Shown: positions 52,445 through 60,466 of the stretch, one piece after another
How the letters are laid out: every line of letters starts with the position of its first letter
How positions within the stretch are numbered: the first letter of the stretch is position 1
Source: Levilactobacillus angrenensis
GTDB taxonomy: Bacteria > Bacillota > Bacilli > Lactobacillales > Lactobacillaceae
Assembly (NCBI RefSeq): GCF_003946085.1
Contig: NZ_RHOB01000012.1
Coordinates: forward strand, 31,166 to 95,165
Direction of reading: 5' to 3'
DNA length: 64,000 nucleotides
Notes under the pieces: generated by a model
Databases searched by the model: none
Seen by the model: the letters and a program-made list of their open reading frames with translations, nothing else
Told to the model about the DNA's origin: nothing
Made by a program: the position numbers and the translations under genes

Positions 52445-53329
52445 TTACTTGAGCCAGTTACGCAGGGACGGCCAGCTTTCGTGATTGACGATGAGCCGGG
52501 GCGTCTCGTTGAGGTTCGTGTCAGACGTCACGATACCCGAATCTAACGTCGCGACCCAGTCCAAGTCTTGTTGGGCCAGGAAGTTGTTGATTTGAGCGGT
52601 TCCGCCACCATAAGGGTAGGCGAACGACGTGGCATTGACGCCGGTGTGGTCCTTCAACTCCTGAACAGATTTGGCAAAGTCACGTTGGAATTTGCCATAG
52701 TAGTGGGGTTGCAGGAAAACCGGTTGCATTTTTGGGGTTAAATGGTGCAGGTTGTGGGTGTGTAACCCCAGGGTCATCAGTTGGCCGGCTTCGTCTTGGG
52801 CAGCCTTGATCTGCCGCCACGTGGCCATTTGACTACCTTCCCGGTACATGCCGGTGTTCCCGGTAATGATGAAGGTCGTGAACGGGAAGTTGTAGTGACG
52901 CATCACGGGGATGGCGTTGTCAATGACACTACGGTCGATGTCGTCAAAGGTTAAGACGACGTACTTGCCCTTGATGGGCCGGTGCGACTGAACCATGCGG
53001 GCCATGGTCGTGGCCGAGATGACGTTGACGTGATTCTTCTTGAGAAAGGCCATTTGTTCAGCGAACTCATCAGCCGGCACATTGAATTCGTGAAGCTGTG
53101 AGTTGTTGGAAAGCGTCTCCGCAATTTGCGTCGACACAGAGTGTTTGAGCACCCGATGGTAACAGAAGACCATGATACCGTTCTTCATTTTTCGAAAACG
53201 GGCAGGGAGCGCGTAGCTTTCTTCAGTTTGATGTTGCTTGGTGGCTTGATGTTGGTAAGTCCAGCCGAGGCTGAAGACCAGTGTCAAGACCAACGCAATC
53301 AACAGTCCTTGGCGCGTATGACGTTTCAT
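52445..53329 (-). CDS. icaB: Poly-beta-1,6-N-acetylglucosamine N-deacetylase (IcaB-like)
   Basis: A 294-residue protein starting at the ATG at 53329 after AAAGGAGG, overlapping the stop of the icaD-like gene by 4 bases (ATGA). It has an N-terminal signal/anchor (LLIALVLTLVFSLGWTY). The carbohydrate esterase family 4 motifs are visible: the catalytic and metal Asp in LTFDDIDRS, the zinc His pair in GLHTHNLHHL, and FAYPYGGG. IcaB proteins remove some acetyl groups from surface PNAG, which holds the polymer on the cell. It is the last gene of the operon. Confidence 0.88.
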   Translation of the reverse strand: MKRHTRQGLLIALVLTLVFSLGWTYQHQATKQHQTEESYALPARFRKMKNGIMVFCYHRVLKHSVSTQIAETLSNNSQLHEFNVPADEFAEQMAFLKKNHVNVISATTMARMVQSHRPIKGKYVVLTFDDIDRSVIDNAIPVMRHYNFPFTTFIITGNTGMYREGSQMATWRQIKAAQDEAGQLMTLGLHTHNLHHLTPKMQPVFLQPHYYGKFQRDFAKSVQELKDHTGVNATSFAYPYGGGTAQINNFLAQQDLDWVATLDSGIVTSDTNLNETPRLIVNHESWPSLRNWLK

Positions 53330-53619
53330 GCCCGGTCCTCCTTTGTCAGGTGGACCCATCGGAAACAGCCATAGGCCGGGACGATGAGCAGTAACACGCC
53401 AATCAGAATCAAAATAGCGTTATTGGCGTGGGGTTGTAGGTTGAGTAGCAGGTACAAACTGACTAAGCCGTCGCTGTACCAACCCAGACTGAAGCTGATA
53501 TTGGCAAAGACGACTAGCGCGATGAACAGCCACAGGGCGATTAAAATCACGGCCCGTAAGACGCGGCTACCTCGGCTAGTTTGGTGACGCACGATTGGAT
53601 CAAAATTTGGATTCTTCAC
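53326..53619 (-). CDS. icaD: IcaD/PgaD-like accessory membrane protein
   Basis: A 97-residue protein; GTG at 53619 has GGGGG 9 bases upstream, inside the end of the synthase gene. The frame extends further but has no ribosome site. Two membrane segments (AVILIALWLFIALVVFANISF and AILILIGVLLLIVPAYGCF) fit IcaD (101 residues in staphylococci), which is needed for full synthase activity. Sequence similarity is weak by eye, so the name rests largely on size, topology and position. Confidence 0.7.
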   Translation of the reverse strand: MKNPNFDPIVRHQTSRGSRVLRAVILIALWLFIALVVFANISFSLGWYSDGLVSLYLLLNLQPHANNAILILIGVLLLIVPAYGCFRWVHLTKEDRA

Positions 53620-53621
53620 GG

Positions 53622-54839
53622 TTATAACCCCCGATCTGGACTCCGCCAAGTCCCTTTACGTTGGGGACTGACGAAGTAAGAAGCGATAGCAGATAGGCAA
53701 CTGACTAAGTTGACCATCCAGTAGTACAGCACGTAGATGGGCACTAAGAGCAGTTCCGGTCCAGCTAATTTGGCCGTCATTTGTGAGGACACGAAGCCCA
53801 CGGTAAATTGAATGCCACTGAGGCACAACAGGATGACCAGCAAGTTGCCGTCTAGCGACAGCCCGTGGAGGTACCACAGCTTGATGGTGTAGGCCAGGAT
53901 GCTGAGCGCCGTGGAAATGGCCCAGAGATTGCTGACGACGGTTTCTAACAGTAAGAACCGTTGCCCCCAGGGATTGCGATAAAAGCCGCGCCAGTTGGTG
54001 ACCAGGACTTCTAGTCCACCACGTGACCAGCGTTGTCGTTGCTTGATTAGTCCCCGTAGGCGTTCGGGAACCAAAATCCAGCAAATGGCCCGCGGTTCAT
54101 AAGCCACGCGCCAATGGTGGCGGTACATCCGCCAGGTAATGTCGATATCCTCGGTCATGACAGCCGGATTCCAGCCGCCGACCTGTTCTAAGGCTTCGCG
54201 ACGAAAGGCCACGATGACGCCAGAAACGGTGGTGATGGACCCGGTCAAATAGGCCTGGGCCTTCTTGATTAAATCAATTACCCCGATATACTCCAGTAAT
54301 TGTAGCCGGCCCAACAGATTGGAACGGTTCCGTACGACGGGCTTGCCGGTGACGGCACCAAAGTCGGGTTGTGACGTCAAGGTGGTGACCAGTTGCGTGA
54401 CCGCGTCGGGTGCCAGTAAACTATCGGCGTCGATGCCGACGAGGTAGTCCCCTTTAGCAGCCTTGAGTCCCTGGTTCAAGGCGTTGGCCTTCCCCTGGTT
54501 CGTTGGCAAAGCCACGATGGTCATCGGCACGTTGGTCCACGTGGCTTTAAGCCGGTTCATGATAGCCAACGTGTCATCGGTGCTACAGTCGTCAATCAGT
54601 ACCAGTTCGTATCGTGCATAGTTTAAACTGGCTAAAGACCGGACGGCAGCGTCTAGTGTGTCCGCTTCATTGTGGGCAGGAACCAAGATCGACACAAACG
54701 GTTGTGTCTGCGCATCAAGGAGGGTCCGCGGTTGTCGGCGTCGATAAAGACTCGAAAACAGACAGCCCGTGATCCAAATGATGGACACGAAAATTGGATA
54801 CCCGACCACAAAGGCGGTATTGAGATTGTTAAACCACAT
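53622..54839 (-). CDS. icaA: Poly-beta-1,6-N-acetylglucosamine synthase (IcaA-like, GT2)
   Basis: A 405-residue membrane glycosyltransferase starting at the ATG at 54839 after GGGGGAG. GT2 motifs in order: VSILVPAHNEADTLDAAVRSL, LIDDCSTDD, GIDADS, MTEDIDITWRMY and the processivity motif QRQRW. Membrane segments flank the catalytic domain (one N-terminal, about four C-terminal). It makes PNAG, a biofilm polymer. It is the first gene of an operon with icaD- and icaB-like genes; no icaC-like gene follows. Confidence 0.9.
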   Translation of the reverse strand: MWFNNLNTAFVVGYPIFVSIIWITGCLFSSLYRRRQPRTLLDAQTQPFVSILVPAHNEADTLDAAVRSLASLNYARYELVLIDDCSTDDTLAIMNRLKATWTNVPMTIVALPTNQGKANALNQGLKAAKGDYLVGIDADSLLAPDAVTQLVTTLTSQPDFGAVTGKPVVRNRSNLLGRLQLLEYIGVIDLIKKAQAYLTGSITTVSGVIVAFRREALEQVGGWNPAVMTEDIDITWRMYRHHWRVAYEPRAICWILVPERLRGLIKQRQRWSRGGLEVLVTNWRGFYRNPWGQRFLLLETVVSNLWAISTALSILAYTIKLWYLHGLSLDGNLLVILLCLSGIQFTVGFVSSQMTAKLAGPELLLVPIYVLYYWMVNLVSCLSAIASYFVSPQRKGTWRSPDRGL

Positions 54840-55063
54840 AACTTTGTATTCTCCCCCAGAATTTCACTTCACATTATTAATTAGCGGCTATCAGCATACC
54901 ACAGCCGGGTGAAGAATGGAAAGCCTAAAATGAAAAATGACGAAATCGTAACCTTTCATAATATTCTTAATGAAAACGTCATTTACTTGAGCGGCCCATA
55001 GCGCCGGTGAACAGCGGCCGTGGTAAAATATAGAAGAAAAGAAAAACTGAAAGGGTGATCGAA

Positions 55064-55306
55064 ATGATGCAACAGATGCCAATCCTACCCTTGGTCCAAC
55101 GGCTGACGGAAGGCGAAAGTGTGACGTTGTCGACGGATAAGGGTGAAGACGTTCGGGTATCGCCAGAGGTCGTTGACGGCCAACTGACGGGCAATTTTGT
55201 CAGCACCAATCTACCGGGCGTTCGCTACGACGATCCCCGGATTATTTTGAAGGAAACATTAGCCAAGTTTGATGAGCAGGGTGTGACCATTGACAGCATT
55301 GATTAG
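55064..55306 (+). CDS. Small acidic protein, unknown
   Basis: An 80-residue protein starting at ATG 55064, 8 bases after AAAGGG. It has no signal peptide or membrane segment; the sequence contains VTLSTDKGEDVRVSPEVVDGQL and ILKETLAKFDEQGVTID. I recognise no family. It is a single-gene unit with a terminator after it. Confidence 0.6.
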   Translation: MMQQMPILPLVQRLTEGESVTLSTDKGEDVRVSPEVVDGQLTGNFVSTNLPGVRYDDPRIILKETLAKFDEQGVTIDSID

Positions 55307-55319
55307 CTGAACCCCTGAT

Positions 55320-55367
55320 TGCCCCTGAACCGGCGACAACCGTCGCGGCTCGGGGGCTTTCGGCATA
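55320..55367 (+). terminator. Terminator after the small acidic protein gene
   Basis: GCCCCTGAACCGGCGAC / GTCGCGGCTCGGGGGC with three mismatches, followed by a short TTTC run. Confidence 0.6.
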
Positions 55368-55396
55368 CTCAGGGGGAATTACAGGGGGAGAGAGCA

Positions 55397-56881
55397 GTGA
55401 AAATTGATTTTGCGATGTTAACGGCCAAGGACCTCTTGAAGATCCAGCTGTTAACGTATATTCGTGACCAGGCCGGGGAGTTTAGCCTCACGGATTTCGC
55501 GACGATGGCGGACGTGAGCTATTCGCGGGCCTATCACGTGTTATTGAATTTACGGAGTGATCTGTTGGTGCTCGACCAGCAGACAGTTTTGACGAAAGAC
55601 TTACTAACCACACGGGTGACAATGGACGATTACCGGCACTGGCTGTACCGGCAAAGCGTGCCGTACTTAGCCATGCGGGCGACGCTGACCGGGGAATATC
55701 AGCAAACCAGCGACTTTTGTGCGGCCCACGAGATTAGTTTGTCAACCTTTAACCGCCGGATGCGACCAATGAAACACGAACTGGCTCAATATAATCTTCA
55801 GCTGTCAGCCAGTCCCTTGCGTCTGGTGGGCAACGAAACGCTGATTCAGCTACTTTATTTTATGTTATTTACCACGACGCTGACACCGGTCACGGAATTA
55901 CCGGTAGTACCCACGCAACTGCAGGTCTTGCACCAGCAGTTGGTCAAGACCTACACGCAGTCTGGCTTATATCAAGATGCGGTCAGTCTCCAGCAGCGGC
56001 GCGACCTCATGATTACGCTGGCTTTGTTGCGGTTGGCCCAGGGTCACCGCTACCCCGCGTTGCGCTTGCCGTTAGTCCATTTGACGGACCTGCGCGAACT
56101 GGCGGGCCAATTTCAAACGCGGCTGGGCGACTCGCCGCAGCAGGCCTTGACGGAATTGGCCACGCTGGATTACCTGTTGACGAGTTCGCCTTACTTCGTG
56201 CGGGCCTTACAACCAAAGGCGATGGCCCGACTGTATCGCGGCTTGCGTCATCGAAATGGTCGTTACCAATTGGCACCTGGCGTGGCTGAACTGGCCGACT
56301 TTGCGCAGGGGGATGACTGGTTTGCCAACTGGTTGTTTTCCCTGTGTCAGTTCATGTTACTGTTCAGAGTGGACCCACTGTTGCGACCAGAAATCACGGC
56401 GCTGTACCAGCCGACGCCGTCTTCGTCCGCGGCCGCGTTAGTGATGGCGGAAAATATGGGCTTGCTGTATCCACAACAGGTCGGCAAAATGGACCTGCGG
56501 ATGGTGCAGAAATACTTGAGCAAGTACACGAACGGTCTGACCTTGACCGCAGCCAAAGTCGAAATCCTGGTGACCTACGATATGATCGGGGTGACCACGG
56601 ATATCTTCAACCGGCTGCTGAGTGGCATCGTGCATTTGAGCTTACTGACGGACCAAACGACCATCGACCCGCAACATCGCGATAACTACATCGTGGTGTA
56701 CGGCGTCGACCCGCGCGCCGAGGCCTATGCGCGGCGGGAAAAACTGGAGATTTTTCACTGGGTCAAGGAGCTGCCATATGGGGAAAACTTAGACCGGCTG
56801 ATTCGCAAATTGCGACACCACGAGCTGTCCCTGTTCGCCCTAGACTTCAACAACCACAGTCATCCGGAAGATGAGGATTAA
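55397..56881 (+). CDS. Mga-like helix-turn-helix regulator
   Basis: Starts at GTG 55397 after GGGGGAG; the upstream frame runs through a terminator. The 494-residue protein has an N-terminal winged helix (TYIRDQAGEFSLTDFATMADVSYSRAYHVLLNL), then an Mga-type second HTH (SDFCAAHEISLSTFNRRMRPMKHEL, about 95-125), and a long helical region that in Mga/AtxA proteins includes PRD-like domains. A C-terminal EIIB-like fold is plausible (NYIVVYGVDPRAEAYAR). Such proteins link sugar status to surface genes. No target gene is adjacent. Confidence 0.75.
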   Translation: MKIDFAMLTAKDLLKIQLLTYIRDQAGEFSLTDFATMADVSYSRAYHVLLNLRSDLLVLDQQTVLTKDLLTTRVTMDDYRHWLYRQSVPYLAMRATLTGEYQQTSDFCAAHEISLSTFNRRMRPMKHELAQYNLQLSASPLRLVGNETLIQLLYFMLFTTTLTPVTELPVVPTQLQVLHQQLVKTYTQSGLYQDAVSLQQRRDLMITLALLRLAQGHRYPALRLPLVHLTDLRELAGQFQTRLGDSPQQALTELATLDYLLTSSPYFVRALQPKAMARLYRGLRHRNGRYQLAPGVAELADFAQGDDWFANWLFSLCQFMLLFRVDPLLRPEITALYQPTPSSSAAALVMAENMGLLYPQQVGKMDLRMVQKYLSKYTNGLTLTAAKVEILVTYDMIGVTTDIFNRLLSGIVHLSLLTDQTTIDPQHRDNYIVVYGVDPRAEAYARREKLEIFHWVKELPYGENLDRLIRKLRHHELSLFALDFNNHSHPEDED

Positions 56882-56910
56882 GTTAATCTGGCTGACGAGG
56901 TTGATGGGTC

Positions 56911-57115
56911 TGGCCGCCTTACCGTTCGCTAGCTGTGAGTCGGTACGCTGTAGGCGGACGGGGCGAGCCTGAGAGGCGGTCTCGCCCCTCAGTTTGGAGC
57001 CGATAAATCGCGTCTCCAAACTGCCAGTAGCCTAACCAGCTAAAGGCGCTGCTCAGGCTACTCCTACGGCTGAACTCACAGCTAGCGAACTCTCGGCTAC
57101 TATAGTGGTGGTCAG
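56911..57115 (-). repeat. Repeat module B, reverse copy
   Basis: Outer stem GTTCGCTAGCTGTGAGT (56924-56940) / ACTCACAGCTAGCGAAC (57074-57090), 17 perfect pairs. Inner hairpins GGGGCGAG / CTCGCCCC, AGTTTGGAG / CTCCAAACT and AGTAGCCT / AGGCTACT. Each differs from other copies on both arms. Confidence 0.85.
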
Positions 57116-57218
57116 TGATGTTGGCTAAGCCCGTGGTACCAGTGACTGTAATTGTGTTGGGGTGTCGACGACGAGCGAGTCGATTAGCTGTGATTGCTGA
57201 TAAAATTAAGACAAATTG

Positions 57219-57251
57219 GCGAGTCTGGGGGGTTCCCTTAGGCTCGTTTTC
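57219..57251 (+). terminator. Terminator between two inverted module B copies
   Basis: CGAGTCT / AGGCTCG with inner GGG / CCC, followed by TTTT. It could end the transcript of the Mga-like gene. Confidence 0.55.
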
Positions 57252-57358
57252 GTGTTGATAGTGGTGTGGGGGGATGCTGGTCAGAAGGGTATTGGAGAGT
57301 TTGAAAAATCATTGGTCCAGGTTGTCAGTAAAACGCTTGGTGTCGGGTAGTCATCTGT

Positions 57359-57547
57359 TGTAGCCGGTAGTTCGTCAAATATGGGTTCAGCCGTGGGAGT
57401 TTTCTTAGCGGTGGTCTTTGCCGCTTAGAAAACTGGCGTCTTTGAGACGTGAACTTCGGCTCAAAGCGAGGTGGTGAGACCGCTCTTTGGCTCGCCCCGT
57501 CCGCCCACCGCGTTCCGACCCATAGTTGGCGAACGGTAGGCGGCCAG
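57359..57547 (+). repeat. Repeat module B, forward copy
   Basis: Outer arms TCAAATATGGGTT / GACCCATAGTTGG, inner arms AGTTTTCTTAGCGG / CCGCTTAGAAAACT and CTTTGAG / CTCAAAG. It faces the copy at 56911-57115, so the two form a large inverted pair with about 240 bases between. Confidence 0.85.
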
Positions 57548-57638
57548 GTCATACTGTCCAGTGTTTTTCTGGTGGCATGGCCAAAATGACTCGCAAGTGC
57601 GGTAGAATAGGAATGAATGAACAATGGGAGGTGGCGTG

Positions 57639-59000
57639 ATGACGCCAGCAGCATTTAGTACCGGCCGGGTACAAGTGAATAAAACCATCGCAGAACTGCG
57701 GAGCATGGGCAAGGCAGCCCGGACGCAGGTGCCCTTTGCGGCGCTGGGGAGTTACACCCCAACGAACCGCGACAGTAATCAGATGATGGATCGGATTCGG
57801 CAACTGTTGATTCCGGAGCTTTTGCCCGAACGGACGCAGCGGATGGGGGCGTCGGCCTTCGCTTTTTTCCGCGGGACAGCTGAACTGATGGAAGCGGACC
57901 TGAGCGCGCAACCGGACTCGACGATTGCCACGTTCATCTGTGGGGACGCGCACATTGGGAACTTTGGGTTTTACGCGTCGCCAGAACGGCGGCTGTTGTT
58001 TGACCTCAACGATTTTGACGAAGCGGGGATCAATCCTTGGGAATGGGATTTGAAACGCCTACTGGTCAGCGTGTTACTCGCGGCCCAAGCCAACGATTTC
58101 AAAGAAAAGAAAATCAAGCAACTGTTGCCGCTGGTGTCGGCGACGTATCGTAAGAGCATCAAGCGCATGTTTGAACAGACCACGCTCAGCCGCTTCTACC
58201 CGATGAACGAGGTGGAGAAGCTGGTCAAAGCCAGTGCGCTCGATGAGGACAGTTCCAAACTGTTGACGTCCATCATGGGGCGGGCTAGCAAGCGCGATTC
58301 CGAACAAGTCGTGCGTAAATTTACCACGCTCGATGTGCGCGGCAACCTGTGTTTTCGGGAAAATGCCCCGCGGACGACCCACGTGGATGACGACTTTACT
58401 AGCCACATTGCGGCCTATTTCGCGGCCTATCGCCAAACGTTGCGGCCCGACGTGAATCTCTTGTTGTCGCAGTATCACATCACGGATGTGGTGCGGCACA
58501 GCGTCGGCGTCGGTAGCTTTGGCTCGCGGTGCTATTTGGTGCTGTTGACCAGCATCGACGGTTCGCATTTGGTCTTGCAGGTCAAAGAGGCCTTGCCAAC
58601 GCGGCGCCAAGGGAGCCAGCAAGCGACCCACATCACGGTTGCCCTGGAAAAGACGGAAGGCCAACGCATCGTCGATTGTCAGAAAATTCTGCAGTCGGCC
58701 TCGGACCCATTTCTGGGCTATTTCGCCGGTGCCGAACAGAGCTTTTACGTCCGCCAGTTCCGCGACATGAAGGAATCCATCGACTTGACCCAACTGGACT
58801 GGGACCAATTTCAAACGTACGCCAACACCTGCGCCTGGACGCTGGCGATTGCCCACTGCCAAAGCCCGACCGCGGCCATGATTCGCGGCTACTTGGGAAA
58901 TGGAAAACAGTTCGACGACGCCATGGCTGATTTTGCCTGGGCGTACGCGGACCAGGTCCAACATGACTACCAAGCCTTCGTTGATTACCGCCTAGCTTAG
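57639..59000 (+). CDS. DUF2252 family protein, kinase-like fold
   Basis: Starts at ATG 57639 after GGGAGGTGG; 453 residues. FFRGTAELMEADL, the GDAHIGNFGFY motif (about residue 102), and FDLNDFDEAGINPWEWDLKRL (about 120) are family features. The last two resemble the catalytic and metal-binding loops of aminoglycoside phosphotransferase-like kinases, and later parts (VRHSVGVGSFGSRCYLVLL, LVLQVKEA) look like a nucleotide-binding lobe. The order of the lobes seems permuted compared with usual kinases. Function is unknown. A MarR gene follows 70 bases downstream and may be co-transcribed. Confidence 0.85.
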   Translation: MTPAAFSTGRVQVNKTIAELRSMGKAARTQVPFAALGSYTPTNRDSNQMMDRIRQLLIPELLPERTQRMGASAFAFFRGTAELMEADLSAQPDSTIATFICGDAHIGNFGFYASPERRLLFDLNDFDEAGINPWEWDLKRLLVSVLLAAQANDFKEKKIKQLLPLVSATYRKSIKRMFEQTTLSRFYPMNEVEKLVKASALDEDSSKLLTSIMGRASKRDSEQVVRKFTTLDVRGNLCFRENAPRTTHVDDDFTSHIAAYFAAYRQTLRPDVNLLLSQYHITDVVRHSVGVGSFGSRCYLVLLTSIDGSHLVLQVKEALPTRRQGSQQATHITVALEKTEGQRIVDCQKILQSASDPFLGYFAGAEQSFYVRQFRDMKESIDLTQLDWDQFQTYANTCAWTLAIAHCQSPTAAMIRGYLGNGKQFDDAMADFAWAYADQVQHDYQAFVDYRLA

Positions 59001-59070
59001 CGGTGTGCCACAGGAATGTGGTTCGTGGTACAATGTAAGCGGATACATTATTGATGGGAGTGAGGTTCGG

Positions 59071-59436
59071 ATGCCAGAGCAGGAACAGTTACAGAAGTTG
59101 ACCCAAATTTATACATTGGTGACGCAGTGCTACAATCAGCCGTTGCCGGAGTTGGCCATTAATTTACCGCAGTGCCAACTGATGAGCTATGTTGCGGCGG
59201 AACAAATGACGGTTGCTCAGGTGGCTCACAAGCTGAATTTTTCCGCGACGCGTACGTCCAATCTCGTCGTCGATCTGTGCAAGCGCGGGTATCTGAAACA
59301 ACAGGTCGCGGACCACGACCGGCGTCGACGCTATCTGGGGTTGACCCAGTTGGGAACGGAAAAGATGGCGCTGATTCGGCAGCAGTTGCCGACGATTTTA
59401 CAAAATACGCTGCGGACGTTGCAGGATAAGCGTTGA
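59071..59436 (+). CDS. MarR-family transcriptional regulator
   Basis: Starts at ATG 59071 (GAGG 5 bases before it, GGGAG further up); the frame upstream lacks a ribosome site. The 121-residue protein has the MarR winged helix (QMTVAQVAHKLNFSATRTSNLVVDLCKRGYLKQQVADHDRRRRYLGLTQLG read across about residues 47-97). It is somewhat short for the family. It follows the DUF2252 gene and may regulate it. Confidence 0.82.
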   Translation: MPEQEQLQKLTQIYTLVTQCYNQPLPELAINLPQCQLMSYVAAEQMTVAQVAHKLNFSATRTSNLVVDLCKRGYLKQQVADHDRRRRYLGLTQLGTEKMALIRQQLPTILQNTLRTLQDKR

Positions 59437-59512
59437 TTTACATAGATAGACCGAAGACCTGGGCGTGCTGTGCCCGGGTCTTTGGGTTTTAGTGGCGGTT
59501 ATAGTCAATAGA

Positions 59513-59945
59513 CTAAAGATTGAAAGATGAAAATCAGCTAGCACTATTGTCACTATGCATTAAAGTCAGATATTTACAGCTTCGTAGTTTGTACTGGCCG
59601 GTAAAAGTCGACTTAGCCCCAGGCAACAGCTGATCTAGCAACTGGTCTCTAGCACAAGGTTACTGATAATCGTCAACTCGCCGGAGGCAGCCAGAGGTGG
59701 AGCCAGCTGTGTCGACGCTGTAGACTGAGGTTTTTTCTCAGCCTACAGCGTGGGACGACTTGAGAGACTGGCGAGTTTTGCCAGGCTTTCAAGCGAACCG
59801 GAAGACCGCTTCTCAGGCTGGAGGTGTTCCCCAGAGCAGGCGGAATCTCTGGCTGACGTAGGCATCTGGCCTCACTAATTTTAGTGGACAGAACACTATT
59901 GTTCCGGGAACTACCGGGTTAATACTATTTTCACCCCTTAGACTA
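59513..59945 (-). mobile_element. Composite element with internal deletion of module B, reverse copy
   Basis: The left edge CTAAAGATTGAAAGATGAAA is the right terminal repeat of the family in reverse, and the right edge (TTTTCACCCCTTAG) a worn left repeat. Module A (about 59680-59870) is complete, with CTTGAGAG / CTTTCAAG and GGCTGAG-like hairpins. The core of module B is absent: the flanking GGCCGG and GACTTAGCCCCAG sequences are joined. AGTCAATAGA occurs at 59503-59512 and 59947-59956, a possible 10-bp flanking direct repeat. Confidence 0.75.
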
Positions 59946-59955
59946 CAGTCAATAG

Positions 59956-59998
59956 AAAAGCGAGTCCGGGAGAACTTCTCCTAGACTCGCTCATTTTG
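59956..59998. terminator. Terminator after the small membrane protein gene
   Basis: GCGAGTC / GACTCGC with an inner GGAGA / CTCC stem; A4 on the left gives a T run on the minus strand, TTTT on the right suits the plus strand. Confidence 0.75.
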
Positions 59999-60030
59999 TC
60001 TGGCGTTAAGGCTGGTAGCTGACCAGCCGG

Positions 60031-60264
60031 CTATAGGCTACGTTTGTGTGAGGCTTGGAGTTGCTGACTGGCGGCGTGACGCGACCACCCATCGGCAATA
60101 AGTCCGGCCACCACCAGGGTCAACAAGCCCCCGGTGCCCAGCGCCCCCAAGCCAATGACGGCCGGGGTGAGTTGGCGGGTGATTACGGCGGCGAGTCCGG
60201 CCAAAACCAAGATGGCGATGAACAACGGCGCTAAAATTTCCAAAAATACTTTGAGATTTGACAT
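60031..60264 (-). CDS. Small membrane protein with two hydrophobic segments, unknown
   Basis: A 77-residue protein starting at the ATG at 60264 with a weak ribosome site (GAAAGTGG). The segments are APLFIAILVLAGLAAVI and AVIGLGALGTGGLLTLVVAGLIA, followed by a basic tail (SRHAASQQLQASHKRSL). I recognise no family. It is divergent from mntH. Confidence 0.6.
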   Translation of the reverse strand: MSNLKVFLEILAPLFIAILVLAGLAAVITRQLTPAVIGLGALGTGGLLTLVVAGLIADGWSRHAASQQLQASHKRSL

Positions 60265-60403
60265 TTACGGGACCACTTTCTGAAAAAAGATTGTCCAACC
60301 ATTATCTAGCAAGAACCGTGAAAACACAAGAAAATTTGGTATTTTTGGGGTTATTTATTTAATGGGTAATATAAAATAAAAGTTAGGAACGTTTAAAAAA
60401 AGC

Positions 60404-60431
60404 TTGATAATCCCCGGTGAGTCAGTATAAT
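60404..60431 (+). promoter_or_regulatory. mntH promoter
   Basis: TTGATA (60404-60409), a 16-base spacer and TATAAT (60426-60431). I could not find a clear MntR palindrome around it. Confidence 0.65.
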
Positions 60432-60466
60432 AATTGCATATCATCAAGATAGGGGAGTGGGAAAAT

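Noticed and set aside
3072..57547. CRISPR array as the explanation for the repeated sequences
   Set aside because: The repeats are about 200-640 bp, dispersed, in both orientations and imperfect; no short regular repeat-spacer pattern and no cas genes are present.
58074..58973. Minus-strand frame of 299 codons opposite the DUF2252 gene
   Set aside because: Antisense shadow of a well-supported gene in GC-rich DNA; no ribosome site and no domain.
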